NCBI RefSeq assembly: GCF_025699125.1
Contig: NZ_JAILWC010000001.1
Location: 809,059-873,058, forward strand
Direction of reading: 5' to 3'
Source: Nitrosopumilus sp.
Lineage (GTDB): Archaea; Thermoproteota; Nitrososphaeria; Nitrososphaerales; Nitrosopumilaceae
DNA length: 64,000 nt
The notes under the pieces were generated by a model. The model saw nothing but the letters and a program-made list of their open reading frames with translations, was not told where the DNA came from and did no database searches. A program made the translations under genes and the position numbers. Shown piece by piece: positions 1 to 7,399 of the stretch (position 1 is its first letter; each line of letters begins with the position of its first letter).

Positions 1-229
1 GGCGATTTCCCTCAATATCATGAATTAAAGATCGTAATTTATCAACCCTCATTACTTTGGGCTTATTTTCACCCATTGCAAAAATTATGGCATCCAAAAT
101 GTTGCTTTTACCCGAACCGTTTGGGCCAGAGATAGACACAAGTCCAGGTTCAAATTGAACAGTAGTATTCTTAAATCCAAATGATTTGAAACCAAAGATC
201 TCGACTTTTTTTACATGAACCAATGACAA
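1..229 (-). CDS. smc: Chromosome segregation ATPase SMC, N-terminal fragment (cut by window edge)
   Basis: About 76 codons of the N-terminus are present; the rest lies to the left of the window. Visible are the SMC opening 'VEIFGFKSFGFKNTTV' and a Walker A motif 'GPNGSGKSN' near residues 36-44, followed by 'ILDAIIFAMGENKPKVMR', which is typical of archaeal and bacterial SMC head domains. SMC forms the DNA-clamping ATPase of condensin. The start is a TTG at 229 (or the in-frame TTG at 223); no ATG is available before the upstream stop. Rad50 is unlikely because the FGFKS context is that of SMC. Confidence 0.88.
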   Translation of the reverse strand, partial: MSLVHVKKVEIFGFKSFGFKNTTVQFEPGLVSISGPNGSGKSNILDAIIFAMGENKPKVMRVDKLRSLIHDIEGNR

Positions 230-621
230 TAATCTTGTATTACGTAGGATAATCGATGATTAACAAGTTTAGTTGACATAATTGAGTAATTTTTCTTGTT
301 TTGTTATCATATTTTTCGTAATGGTCCAGATCCAGGATAGTCATAATTAAAATACAATGAAACTAAAAACTACGACAAAATTGTTTTGATCACATTACAA
401 CTAAGTCAAAAACCAAGATCAGGCACAAAAAGGATATGTTTTAAATTAAAAGTGGTTTCAGGCTTAATCGAGTTTCCCCTTGAACACCTGAAGCACACAA
501 ACGATAGGACGGTGATAAATTATCTACTACAAAATGGGAGATAACATCTTGTATGTATAGTAAAAACAGACAGAACTGTTCAGAAGAAATTTTATCTTTA
601 CCATAGATTGTTTGAAATAAA
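230..621. other. Intergenic region without a recognisable gene
   Basis: Nearly 400 bases between smc and the small peptide gene. No frame shows a convincing coding pattern. One weak hairpin is visible: TTCAGG near 457-462 pairs with CCTGAA near 487-492, with a partly paired GTG/CAC extension and a 24-nt loop. The region may hold promoters for smc or a small RNA, but I cannot assign one. Confidence 0.4.
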
Positions 622-748
622 TTATATCAATGGAGTTGTGATAAATCCTACAATTGAGCCGACCATGAATAGGAAGAGATTTTTTGGAAATACCATGTTA
701 TCACCTGTCCTTAAATTGGAATAAAAAATATAGATTGTTTGAAATAAA
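603..748. repeat. Direct repeat pair of 19 nt (603-621 and 730-748)
   Basis: The sequence ATAGATTGTTTGAAATAAA occurs twice in the same orientation, 127 nt apart, flanking the 24-aa peptide gene. The copies appear identical. It may be a duplicated promoter or regulator site, or the scar of a small insertion. Confidence 0.6.
622..696 (-). CDS. 24-aa single-pass membrane peptide
   Basis: The peptide is MVFPKNLFLFM followed by VGSIVGFITTPLI, almost entirely hydrophobic, so it would be one transmembrane helix with a single Lys near the N-terminus. The evidence for translation is the ribosome binding site: AGGTGAT lies a few bases before the ATG at 696 and matches the archaeal anti-Shine-Dalgarno core exactly. 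No neighbour on the same strand continues the reading. I do not recognise the family. The function could be that of a small membrane-complex subunit, but that is speculation. The overlapping plus-strand frame at 684-884 looks like noise. Confidence 0.5.
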   Translation of the reverse strand: MVFPKNLFLFMVGSIVGFITTPLI

Positions 749-798
749 CAGATCATTTTTGCAAGGAATAAAGCATTTATCAAAATTTTTCAAATTCA

Positions 799-810
799 GT
801 GACAAGTCAC
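799..810. promoter_or_regulatory. Short perfect inverted repeat before the nitrilase gene
   Basis: GTGAC-AA-GTCAC, about 30 nt before the ATG at 841, which is where the TATA/BRE region of a leaderless gene would be. It could be an operator; arms of only 5 bp can arise by chance. Confidence 0.3.
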
Positions 811-840
811 CTATAATTACCGAGGAAAGATTCAAAAATT

Positions 841-1575
841 ATGGTAAAATTAGGATTAATTCAAACCACATCATACGAATCTAATCAGAAAGGAATAGCA
901 CAAGTTTCAAAGATTATTAAAAAACTAGGACAAAAAGAGACAAAAATAGTATGCCTGCCAGAACAATGGTTAAAGAACAACATTATCAAGGATTTTGATT
1001 CAGAGTTTTTAGAATTTAAGAAAATCGCAAGAGACTTTTCAATGACTATTATTCCAGGAGCGTTTTATGAGATTAGAAAAAACACCTCAATAATTGCTCC
1101 AGTTATTGGTCCTGAGGGTGAGTTCATAGGAAGACAAGAAAAAATCCATCCTTTTGATTATGAACGCTATAGCGTAAAACCTGGAAATGAGGCTAAAATT
1201 TTTAAAACATCTTGTAAGTTTGGAATAATTATTTGCTACGACATGGTATTTCCCAACGTTGCCAATGTTCTTGCAAAGAAGGGAGCTCAAGTATTATTTT
1301 CTCCAAGCAGAATTGTTCGAAGAGGGATTGTACCTTGGGAAATGTATGTTCAGGTCAGAGCACTAGAAAACAGAATACCAATTTTAGCTGCAAATGTGGA
1401 GAATCGAAGATTTGGAGGAAATAGCATTATTGTAGATTTAACAGAAGATGACAAAGTAGTTACAACAAAAATCATTAAATTAAAAGGAGCAAGTGAAAAA
1501 AGTAAAGAATTCATTCTTGAAAAATATGAGAAAAGTAGAAAAAGCAGATTTTCAGATTCAAATAAATTTCAATAA
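841..1575 (+). CDS. Carbon-nitrogen hydrolase (nitrilase superfamily amidase)
   Basis: The 244-aa protein carries the full nitrilase catalytic set in the right order: Glu41 in 'CLPEQW', Lys101 in 'RQEKIHPF' and Cys132 in 'IICYDMVFP'. Family members hydrolyse C-N bonds of amides or nitriles in the cytoplasm; the substrate cannot be read from the sequence. The length is slightly short of the usual 260-280 aa, but the fold elements up to the C-terminal region (about residue 200) are present. The start is ATG 841. It converges with the inositol-phosphate synthase gene with no spacing (stop at 1575, next stop at 1576), so the two share a terminator region. Confidence 0.85.
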   Translation: MVKLGLIQTTSYESNQKGIAQVSKIIKKLGQKETKIVCLPEQWLKNNIIKDFDSEFLEFKKIARDFSMTIIPGAFYEIRKNTSIIAPVIGPEGEFIGRQEKIHPFDYERYSVKPGNEAKIFKTSCKFGIIICYDMVFPNVANVLAKKGAQVLFSPSRIVRRGIVPWEMYVQVRALENRIPILAANVENRRFGGNSIIVDLTEDDKVVTTKIIKLKGASEKSKEFILEKYEKSRKSRFSDSNKFQ

Positions 1576-2670
1576 TTAATTACCGGCAACAAACTTTTCG
1601 CATTCAGCTTTTGCGTTTACATCAGAAGTTTGTTCTATGGGATGTTTCATCAGATAAGCACTAGCAGGTTTAATTGGACCACCAACACCCCTATCAAGAG
1701 CAATTCTTGCCAATCGAATTGCATCAATTACAATCCCTGCAGAGTTTGCTTTGTCATCAACTTCTAAACGAACTTCCATGTTGTAAGGAATGTTTGCCCA
1801 TTGACGACCTTCAATTCTCATAAACATCAATTTAGTATTTCCCAAGAAAGGAATAAAATCAGAAGGACCAACATAGATTTGATCATCATCTAATCTGTCT
1901 TTAAGCTGGCTTTGAACACTTTCTGTTTTAGAAATTCTCTTTGAAGCTAATCTATCTTGTTCTTTCATGTTTAGAAAATCAGTGTTACCACCCACATTGA
2001 TTTGGTAAGTTTTTTCGATTTTAGTTCCTCGATCACTACATAATTTTGCTAATGTTCTATGTACAATAGTTGCGCCAACTTGTCCTTTGATATCATCACC
2101 AATGCAAGGAATGTTTTTTTCTTCAAACTTTTTGGCCCATTTCTCATCAGATGCAATAAATGATGGAATGCAATTAACAAAAGCAGTGCCAGTATCAAGA
2201 CAGATTTGAGCCCAAAATTCAGTTACTTTGTCAGAACCTACAGGCAGATAAGATACAATAATTTCAACACCAGTGTCTTTTATTATTTTTTTTACTTCAT
2301 CAGCAATTTGTTCAGGAGTTTTGTCACTTTGAATAGGTTTAATTCTATTTTCCACCCATAACCCTACACCATCCAAAATTGGGCTTTCATGAACTTTGGC
2401 GTCGGTTTTTGGCATTTCATCTCTAGGAACCCAATCAACCATGTTCGGATATTCATAAATTGCTTCATTGAGTAATTTGCCAACCTTGTTTTCCCCAACA
2501 TCAAATCCGCAAACAAAGTCAATGTCATGTATCCCATATCCTGCTAATTTATCGTGAATGATTCCTGTAACTTCTTGAGAGGGGTTTTTACGGTAATATT
2601 CTATACCTTGAATTAATCCAGCAAAACAATTACCAATACCTACCAAACCAACTTTAATCCTATCAGCCAT
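1576..2670 (-). CDS. ino1: myo-Inositol-1-phosphate synthase
   Basis: The 364-aa product begins with a Rossmann dinucleotide site, 'VGLVGIGNCFAG' at residues 7-18, in the form typical of inositol-3-phosphate synthases. Further family signatures are the NAD-contact region 'NVGGNTDFLN' and 'VGPSDFIPFLGNTK' near residue 265. The enzyme converts glucose 6-phosphate to inositol 1-phosphate with internal NAD recycling, and in archaea it feeds archaetidylinositol lipids and compatible solutes. The start ATG at 2670 is followed at once by 'ADRIKVGLVG'. It is divergent from the deoxyhypusine synthase gene. Confidence 0.9.
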   Translation of the reverse strand: MADRIKVGLVGIGNCFAGLIQGIEYYRKNPSQEVTGIIHDKLAGYGIHDIDFVCGFDVGENKVGKLLNEAIYEYPNMVDWVPRDEMPKTDAKVHESPILDGVGLWVENRIKPIQSDKTPEQIADEVKKIIKDTGVEIIVSYLPVGSDKVTEFWAQICLDTGTAFVNCIPSFIASDEKWAKKFEEKNIPCIGDDIKGQVGATIVHRTLAKLCSDRGTKIEKTYQINVGGNTDFLNMKEQDRLASKRISKTESVQSQLKDRLDDDQIYVGPSDFIPFLGNTKLMFMRIEGRQWANIPYNMEVRLEVDDKANSAGIVIDAIRLARIALDRGVGGPIKPASAYLMKHPIEQTSDVNAKAECEKFVAGN

Positions 2671-2743
2671 TTGAAGACTGGTGTTATTGGACTTGTTTAA
2701 AGTTTTCTTAGAACATACAGAAAATATTTCAATTAAGGCAGAA

Positions 2744-2751
2744 TTTTATAC
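2744..2751 (+). promoter_or_regulatory. TATA box of the deoxyhypusine synthase gene
   Basis: TTTTATAC is centred about 25 nt before the ATG at 2773. That spacing fits leaderless transcription starting at that ATG, and argues against the in-frame TTG at 2752, which would lie directly behind the TATA box. Confidence 0.5.
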
Positions 2752-2772
2752 TTGCCATCGACGAATAAAATC

Positions 2773-3714
2773 ATGATAGAACCTGGACGTCCGGTTAAAG
2801 ACATTGAAATTGATTCAGATACACCAATAGAAAATATTTTTGAAGAGTTGTCTCAATCAGGAGGATTTGAATCAGTAAATCTTTCAGACGGATTAGAGAT
2901 TTTAACTGAGATGATTTCAGATAAACAATGTCTAAGATTTGTTTCATTTGTAGGAGCTGTTGTTTCAACTGGATTAAGAGGAATAATTAAAAATATGATC
3001 AAGAATAAATGGTTCGATGTTGTAATTACCACTTGTGGTGCATTAGATCATGATATTGCAAGGCATTTTTCACACTACAAAGAAGGTTCATTTACAATGG
3101 ACGATATGGAATTGTCAAACCAAAATATTCACAGATTAGGAAATGTACTTGTTCCAATGGATAGCTATGGTCCACTTATAGAAGAGAAGATGCAGGGATT
3201 TTTAGAAGAAGAATATCAAAAGGGAGTCAAAGAGATGACCACTGCAGAAATTTGTAAAATGATCGGAAAGCATCTGGGAGAAGATTCATTTCTTTATTGG
3301 GCACACAAAAACAATGTAAGCGTAGTAGTTCCTGGAATTATGGATGGAGCAGTAGGCAGCCAAATTTGGCTTTTTGCACAAAAACATAGTGATTTTAAAC
3401 TAAACATGACAGGTGATGCAGATTTACTTTCAGGATTTATTTTCAAAGCTGAAAAATCAGGAGCGTTTATGATTGGAGGAGGGATTTCTAAACATCATAC
3501 ATTGTGGTGGAATCAATATAGAGAAGGATTGGATTATGCATTTTACATTACAACTGCACAAGAATTTGATGGAAGTCTTAGTGGGGCACTAGTAAGAGAA
3601 GCAATCTCATGGGGGAAAGTTACACAAAAAGCTAGGCAGTCAACGCTACATGCAGAAGTCACAACAATTCTACCGTTTATTTATGCGGCATTAATTAAAA
3701 AATTACAAAAATAG
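2773..3714 (+). CDS. dys: Deoxyhypusine synthase
   Basis: This is the NAD-dependent enzyme that moves the aminobutyl group of spermidine onto a lysine of archaeal initiation factor aIF5A. The essential lysine is visible in 'GGGISKHHTLWWNQ' (codon at 3490-3492), and the family motifs 'TTCGALDHDIAR' and 'PGIMDGAVGSQ' are intact. The protein is about 313 aa, the usual size for archaea. I chose ATG 2773 ('MIEPGRPVKD') rather than TTG 2752 because of TATA spacing. The PAC2 gene follows after 50 nt on the same strand. No hydroxylase gene (DOHH) is nearby, consistent with archaeal use of deoxyhypusine or other hydroxylases. Confidence 0.92.
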   Translation: MIEPGRPVKDIEIDSDTPIENIFEELSQSGGFESVNLSDGLEILTEMISDKQCLRFVSFVGAVVSTGLRGIIKNMIKNKWFDVVITTCGALDHDIARHFSHYKEGSFTMDDMELSNQNIHRLGNVLVPMDSYGPLIEEKMQGFLEEEYQKGVKEMTTAEICKMIGKHLGEDSFLYWAHKNNVSVVVPGIMDGAVGSQIWLFAQKHSDFKLNMTGDADLLSGFIFKAEKSGAFMIGGGISKHHTLWWNQYREGLDYAFYITTAQEFDGSLSGALVREAISWGKVTQKARQSTLHAEVTTILPFIYAALIKKLQK

Positions 3715-3763
3715 ATCATAAGGTAGACAAAAGATATTATCTGATTAGGATAAATAGAAACCA

Positions 3764-4477
3764 TTGCTTCCTGAAATAAAAATTAGAGAGATCATACCAA
3801 TAAATCTAGAAGGCGGGTACCTTATTGATGGGTTCCCATCTGTAGGATTTAGTAGCGCAATATCTTCAGAATCAATGATACACACATCAAATTTTGAATT
3901 AGCAGGCATAATAGATTCAGAAAATTTTCCACCAATCAGCATAATAAAAAATAAAATTCCAAATTTCCCAACAAGAATTTTTGTAAATGAAAGTTTGAAA
4001 GTTGGAATATTTTTATCATATTTCACTCTTGAGGAATCTCTGCACAGAGTTACTGCTAATGCAATGTTAGAGTGGGCAAAAAAACACAAAATTGAATTAA
4101 TTGTAAGCAGTGTTGCAATAAAAGATCCAAAAGGAAATGAAGAAATGATTGGAATTGGGAGCACAGAATCGGCCAGAGAGAAAATCACAGATGCAGGTTT
4201 GAAAGTATTAGAACACGGGACAGTTCCAGGAATTCCAGGAATCTTGTTAAATGAAGGAAGTATAAAAAAACAAGATGTCATTGTAATAATTTTTCACACT
4301 GATGGAAAAGGTCCAGACTTTAAATCAAGTGCAAATCTTTGCTTAGCAATGTCAAAATTAATTCCCGGAGCTTCATGCAACATTCCATCATTGCAAAAAG
4401 AAGCAGAAAAAGCAGAGGAAATGATTAAAGAGGCACATGAAGAATCAAAACATCTAAAAGATTACATGTACAGATAA
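3764..4477 (+). CDS. PAC2-family protein (proteasome assembly chaperone-like)
   Basis: A 237-aa member of the PAC2/DUF75 family. The family pattern is visible as 'GGYLIDGFPSVGFSSAIS' near residues 17-34 and 'VPGIPGILLNEG' near residue 162. Eukaryotic relatives help build the 20S proteasome alpha ring; the archaeal role is not settled. The C-terminus ends in a charged Glu/Lys helix. Translation starts at TTG 3764, the only plausible start before the conserved block. It follows the deoxyhypusine synthase gene and may be co-transcribed. A second PAC2 paralogue is at 60221. Confidence 0.8.
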   Translation: MLPEIKIREIIPINLEGGYLIDGFPSVGFSSAISSESMIHTSNFELAGIIDSENFPPISIIKNKIPNFPTRIFVNESLKVGIFLSYFTLEESLHRVTANAMLEWAKKHKIELIVSSVAIKDPKGNEEMIGIGSTESAREKITDAGLKVLEHGTVPGIPGILLNEGSIKKQDVIVIIFHTDGKGPDFKSSANLCLAMSKLIPGASCNIPSLQKEAEKAEEMIKEAHEESKHLKDYMYR

Positions 4478-4527
4478 AAGTTCAATTATGTTTATTTTGT
4501 TACCCACATGGTTGCAATTACAAGAGA

Positions 4528-5148
4528 ATGGAACAGTTTTTTGAATTTGCACTATCGGTAATTGTTATTTCAGCATCAGGAGTAATGACTCCAGGCCCAC
4601 TTTTTGCAGCCAATGTATCTTATGGATTAAGAGAAGGTGCAAGATCAGGAATCAAGATGGCAATTGGTCACACAATTGTTGAATTTCCATTAATTGTTTT
4701 GTTGGGAGTAGGAGTATTCTCATTTGAGATTTTTCCAGAATTTAGAACAATAATTTCTATTTTAGGTGCCATCACACTTTTTATGTTTGCAATTATTCAG
4801 ATTAAGACAATTTTTACAAGAAAAGAAATTTCAAAAATAAAAACAAAACAAGGACCGTTAATTACAGGGATTTTGCTTAGTGCGTTAAATCCATTTTTTA
4901 TTATTTGGTGGCTAACAATTGGTTTCAAATTAATATCGGATGCAATGTTGATATGGGCATTTGCAGGCATCATCATTTTATTTGCATTGCATATTTGGAT
5001 GGATTTTGCATGGCTTGGCGCTATTTCATTTTTTACATCAAAGAGTTCAAAAATGATATCTAATAGAAATTACAAAATGCTAATGATCAGCCTAAGTGTG
5101 GCGTTAATTTATTTTGGAATATCTTTTTTGTCAGACACAGTATTTTAA
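4528..5148 (+). CDS. LysE-family transporter (amino-acid or metabolite exporter)
   Basis: A 206-aa membrane protein with about six hydrophobic segments. The N-terminal signature 'ASGVMTPGPLFAANVSYGLREGARSG' fits the LysE/RhtB family, in which the early 'PGP' motif is diagnostic, and 'LNPFFIIWW' near residue 130 is the second-half equivalent. Members export amino acids and related small solutes across the cell membrane; the substrate cannot be told here. The ATG at 4528 is the first in frame. The stop overlaps the end of the convergent small membrane gene at 5145. Confidence 0.82.
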   Translation: MEQFFEFALSVIVISASGVMTPGPLFAANVSYGLREGARSGIKMAIGHTIVEFPLIVLLGVGVFSFEIFPEFRTIISILGAITLFMFAIIQIKTIFTRKEISKIKTKQGPLITGILLSALNPFFIIWWLTIGFKLISDAMLIWAFAGIIILFALHIWMDFAWLGAISFFTSKSSKMISNRNYKMLMISLSVALIYFGISFLSDTVF

Positions 5149-5384
5149 CCACAATCTAAAATTTCAATTTCAGGTTCACATGAATCATTAAAAAGATCAA
5201 TCTTTTCAACAATCATTTCACATATTTCAGGATCTAAAGATTCTTCAAATGTGTTAATTTCATTTAAAATTTGCATATGTTTTATACCACAGGAATTGTT
5301 GGATAAACTAAGAAACATCATCATAATTAAAATTACGAATAAGATTAGAATGAGTTTTTTTAAACTAATTTTTTGAAATATCAA
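5145..5384 (-). CDS. Small signal-anchored protein overlapping the alba stop
   Basis: The frame encodes a basic stretch, a strongly hydrophobic segment ('[20 protein letters not shown]') and an acidic tail with four cysteines ending '...EILDCG'. It would be a membrane-anchored or secreted peptide of about 79 residues. I place the start at TTG 5384, 4 codons before the hydrophobic core and inside the last codons of alba; an ATG at 5417 in the same frame would lengthen the overlap. The overlap implies translational coupling to alba. The family is not recognised. Confidence 0.5.
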   Translation of the reverse strand: MIFQKISLKKLILILFVILIMMMFLSLSNNSCGIKHMQILNEINTFEESLDPEICEMIVEKIDLFNDSCEPEIEILDCG

Positions 5385-5934
5385 TTTCCATAGTGGAAAC
5401 ATTACGTTGTTTTCCATCTTGAGAAGTAAGTGAATCAGATGAAATTCGTACATCACTAATCACGTAGCCTACCGAATCCATTCTTTTTACAATCATTTGG
5501 GATACATCAACGGCTTGAGTTATTCTTTTTCCTCTAGCTTTAATTGTCACAGTAGGCCTTGTAGAAAGTTGAGTTAAAGTTGCTGAAACATAGGTCATGA
5601 TAGGTTTGGTGCCAACAAAAATTACATCTCGTTCTTCTGGCGGATGATGTATTTCAGAAGTTTTGTGTTGTGGTTCAGGTTCTGGTGCAGATAGTTGTGG
5701 TTCAGGTTCTGGTGCAGATAGTTGTGGTTCAGGTTCTGGTGCAGATAGTTGTGGTTCAGGTTCTGGTGTTGGTTCAGGTTCTGGTGTTGGTTCAGGTTCT
5801 GGTGTTGGTTCAGGTTCTGGTGTTGGTTCAGGTTCTGGTGTTGGTTCAGGTTCTGGTGTTGGTTCAGATTTAGTTCGGGTGTCAAATTCAGATAAAATGT
5901 CTTCTGCGTCTTTTGATTTTTTAGAGTCGTTCAA
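5365..5934 (-). CDS. albA: Alba-family chromatin protein with a Pro/Glu repeat N-terminal arm
   Basis: Residues from about 100 to the end form an Alba domain: '[19 protein letters not shown]', '[18 protein letters not shown]' and '[17 protein letters not shown]' all match the archaeal Alba pattern, including the KARG nucleic-acid-binding loop. Alba dimers coat DNA and RNA. Unlike ordinary Alba (about 90 aa), this protein is 189 aa. Residues 25-90 are an acidic low-complexity arm of EPEPTP units followed by three APEPEPQLS units. The start is ATG 5934. The arm is probably disordered and negatively charged, which could weaken DNA binding or recruit partners. Confidence 0.88.
   Translation of the reverse strand: MNDSKKSKDAEDILSEFDTRTKSEPTPEPEPTPEPEPTPEPEPTPEPEPTPEPEPTPEPEPQLSAPEPEPQLSAPEPEPQLSAPEPEPQHKTSEIHHPPEERDVIFVGTKPIMTYVSATLTQLSTRPTVTIKARGKRITQAVDVSQMIVKRMDSVGYVISDVRISSDSLTSQDGKQRNVSTMEIDISKN
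5670..5872 (-). repeat. In-gene tandem repeats (27-nt and 18-nt units)
   Basis: Three copies of a 27-nt unit (plus-strand core GGTTCTGGTGCAGATAGTTG) are followed by about six copies of an 18-nt unit (plus-strand GGTTCAGGTTCTGGTGTT). Both are multiples of 3, so the number of copies can change without breaking the alba frame. The other frames that read through this block are repeat artefacts. Confidence 0.85.
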
Positions 5935-5974
5935 TTTTGAATTCCTGTTATATGAAAACTTTCCCCGGCGTTTA

Positions 5975-6238
5975 TTAATTTTTCAGGTTTTGCCCATCAA
6001 GATAGTCTTCAAGTATTTTTTCTAATTGATCTTCGTTACTAGCCTTTCTTATTTTTTCAACCAAATCCTCATGTTCAATTTCATAGCAGTTTAACACATC
6101 TTGAGAATCTTTGAAAACCAGCATTGCCTTATTTTTAAAAATACAATGATACAGTTTTTCTTTTTCCATTTTTTCTGGTTTTAGATTAATGCCATTTTCA
6201 TCAGCAGAGACGGGATAATCCATAAAATTATGAAACAT
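5975..6238 (-). CDS. Conserved-looking small acidic protein, function unknown
   Basis: An 87-aa cytoplasmic protein rich in Glu, Lys and Asp, with no signal peptide or membrane segment. The C-terminal third is predicted helical ('[19 protein letters not shown]'). I do not recognise a family. It is kept as real because it is bounded by ATG 6238 with a clean short intergenic space, lies upstream of alba on the same strand (41 nt gap) and has normal amino-acid composition. It is divergent from dinB. Confidence 0.6.
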   Translation of the reverse strand: MFHNFMDYPVSADENGINLKPEKMEKEKLYHCIFKNKAMLVFKDSQDVLNCYEIEHEDLVEKIRKASNEDQLEKILEDYLDGQNLKN

Positions 6239-6295
6239 GATCAGTATTTAGATGAATGCACAATATAGTAATAATCAAAACATTATCTAAAAGTA

Positions 6296-7390
6296 TTGGA
6301 AACAAGAGTGGTTTTCCACATAGATTTTGATTATTTTTATGCTCAATGTGAAGAGACAAGATCACCCGAATTAAAAACAAAACCAGTTTGTGTTTGTGTT
6401 TTTTCAGACAGAGGAGGAGACAGCGGTGCAATAGCTACGGCAAACTATGCTGCAAGAAAATATGGAGTTAAATCAGGAATGCCGATTTCGTTTGCAAAAA
6501 AAAGACTAGCAAGTAGAAATGATGCAGTGTTTCTACCAGTAGATTTTGATTTCTATTCAGACATTTCTGAAAAAGCAATGAAAATTATGAAATCCAATGC
6601 AGATATCTTTGAATATGTTGGAAGAGATGAGGCCTACTTGGATGTAACAAAAAGAGTAGAAGGAGATTTTAAGAAAGCAAGTCATCTTGCACAGCAAATT
6701 AAAAATTCCATTCGAGAAAAAATCAAACTTAGTTGCTCAATAGGAATTTCACCTAACAAGTTGATTTCAAAAATTGCATCAGATTATCGAAAACCAGACG
6801 GTCTTACAGTTGTAACTCCAGATAATATGAGTGAGTTTTTAAATCCTTTAAAAATCAGAGCTATTCCAGGTATAGGGAAAAAAACTGATGAAAGATTCAG
6901 TGAAATGGGTTTGGAAACAATACAAGACTTGAAAAAACTAGATGTTTTTACATTGAATAAAGAATTTGGAAGAAAGAGTGGGACTTACATCTACAATGCA
7001 GTGAGAGGGACGTATAATGAACCAGTCAAAGAAAGAGAAGCAAGCATACAGTACAGTAAAATTTCAACATTAAAAAAAGACTCAAAAGATTATCAATTTC
7101 TATCTGAAAGTATTATCGATTTATGCAAAGAAGTACATAGCATACTATTGAAGAATAATCGGATGTTCAAATCAGTAGGAATTCATCTAATTCAATCAGA
7201 TTTATCAAGTAAATCAAGATCAAGAATGTTGAAAAATCCGACTTCAAGTATTGAAGAATTGCAAAAAAATGCGGACCAATTACTAAGAGAAGCATTAGAA
7301 AACCAAACCATCACAATCAGGAGATTAGGTGTGAAAGTTACAGAACTTTCAGAAGTTCAAGGGCAAAGCAGCATTACAAATTATTTTTAA
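6296..7390 (+). CDS. dinB: DNA polymerase IV (Y-family translesion polymerase)
   Basis: The 364-aa enzyme has the Y-family catalytic acidic residues: Asp10 in 'FHIDFDYFYAQCEE' and Asp111-Glu112 in 'GRDEAYLDVT'. The steric-gate aromatic cluster, the 'IPGIGKKTDERF' helix-hairpin-helix near residue 190, and a C-terminal PCNA-interacting peptide ('QSSITNYF', the last eight residues) are all present. It copies past damaged bases with low fidelity. The start is TTG 6296, with a TATA-like stretch about 24 nt upstream; GTG 6308 is an alternative. The length is that of Sulfolobus Dpo4-type enzymes. Confidence 0.93.
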   Translation: METRVVFHIDFDYFYAQCEETRSPELKTKPVCVCVFSDRGGDSGAIATANYAARKYGVKSGMPISFAKKRLASRNDAVFLPVDFDFYSDISEKAMKIMKSNADIFEYVGRDEAYLDVTKRVEGDFKKASHLAQQIKNSIREKIKLSCSIGISPNKLISKIASDYRKPDGLTVVTPDNMSEFLNPLKIRAIPGIGKKTDERFSEMGLETIQDLKKLDVFTLNKEFGRKSGTYIYNAVRGTYNEPVKEREASIQYSKISTLKKDSKDYQFLSESIIDLCKEVHSILLKNNRMFKSVGIHLIQSDLSSKSRSRMLKNPTSSIEELQKNADQLLREALENQTITIRRLGVKVTELSEVQGQSSITNYF

Positions 7391-7399
7391 ATAGAGAGA

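Noticed and set aside
451..500. Hairpin TTCAGG/CCTGAA as a structured RNA gene
   Set aside because: A six-pair stem with a 24-nt loop in AT-rich DNA is too weak, and no promoter or box motifs were found.
684..884. 66-codon plus-strand open frame before the nitrilase gene
   Set aside because: It runs through the promoter and the start of the nitrilase gene in another frame, has no ribosome binding site and contradicts the well-supported 24-aa minus-strand peptide.
3745..4281. 178-codon open frame antisense to the PAC2 gene
   Set aside because: Low-complexity antisense frame; the PAC2 family pattern is clear on the plus strand.
5622..6025. Several open frames through the alba repeat block (for example 120 codons on the plus strand)
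   Set aside because: Tandem repeats in multiples of 3 keep all frames open; only the Alba frame continues into a known domain.
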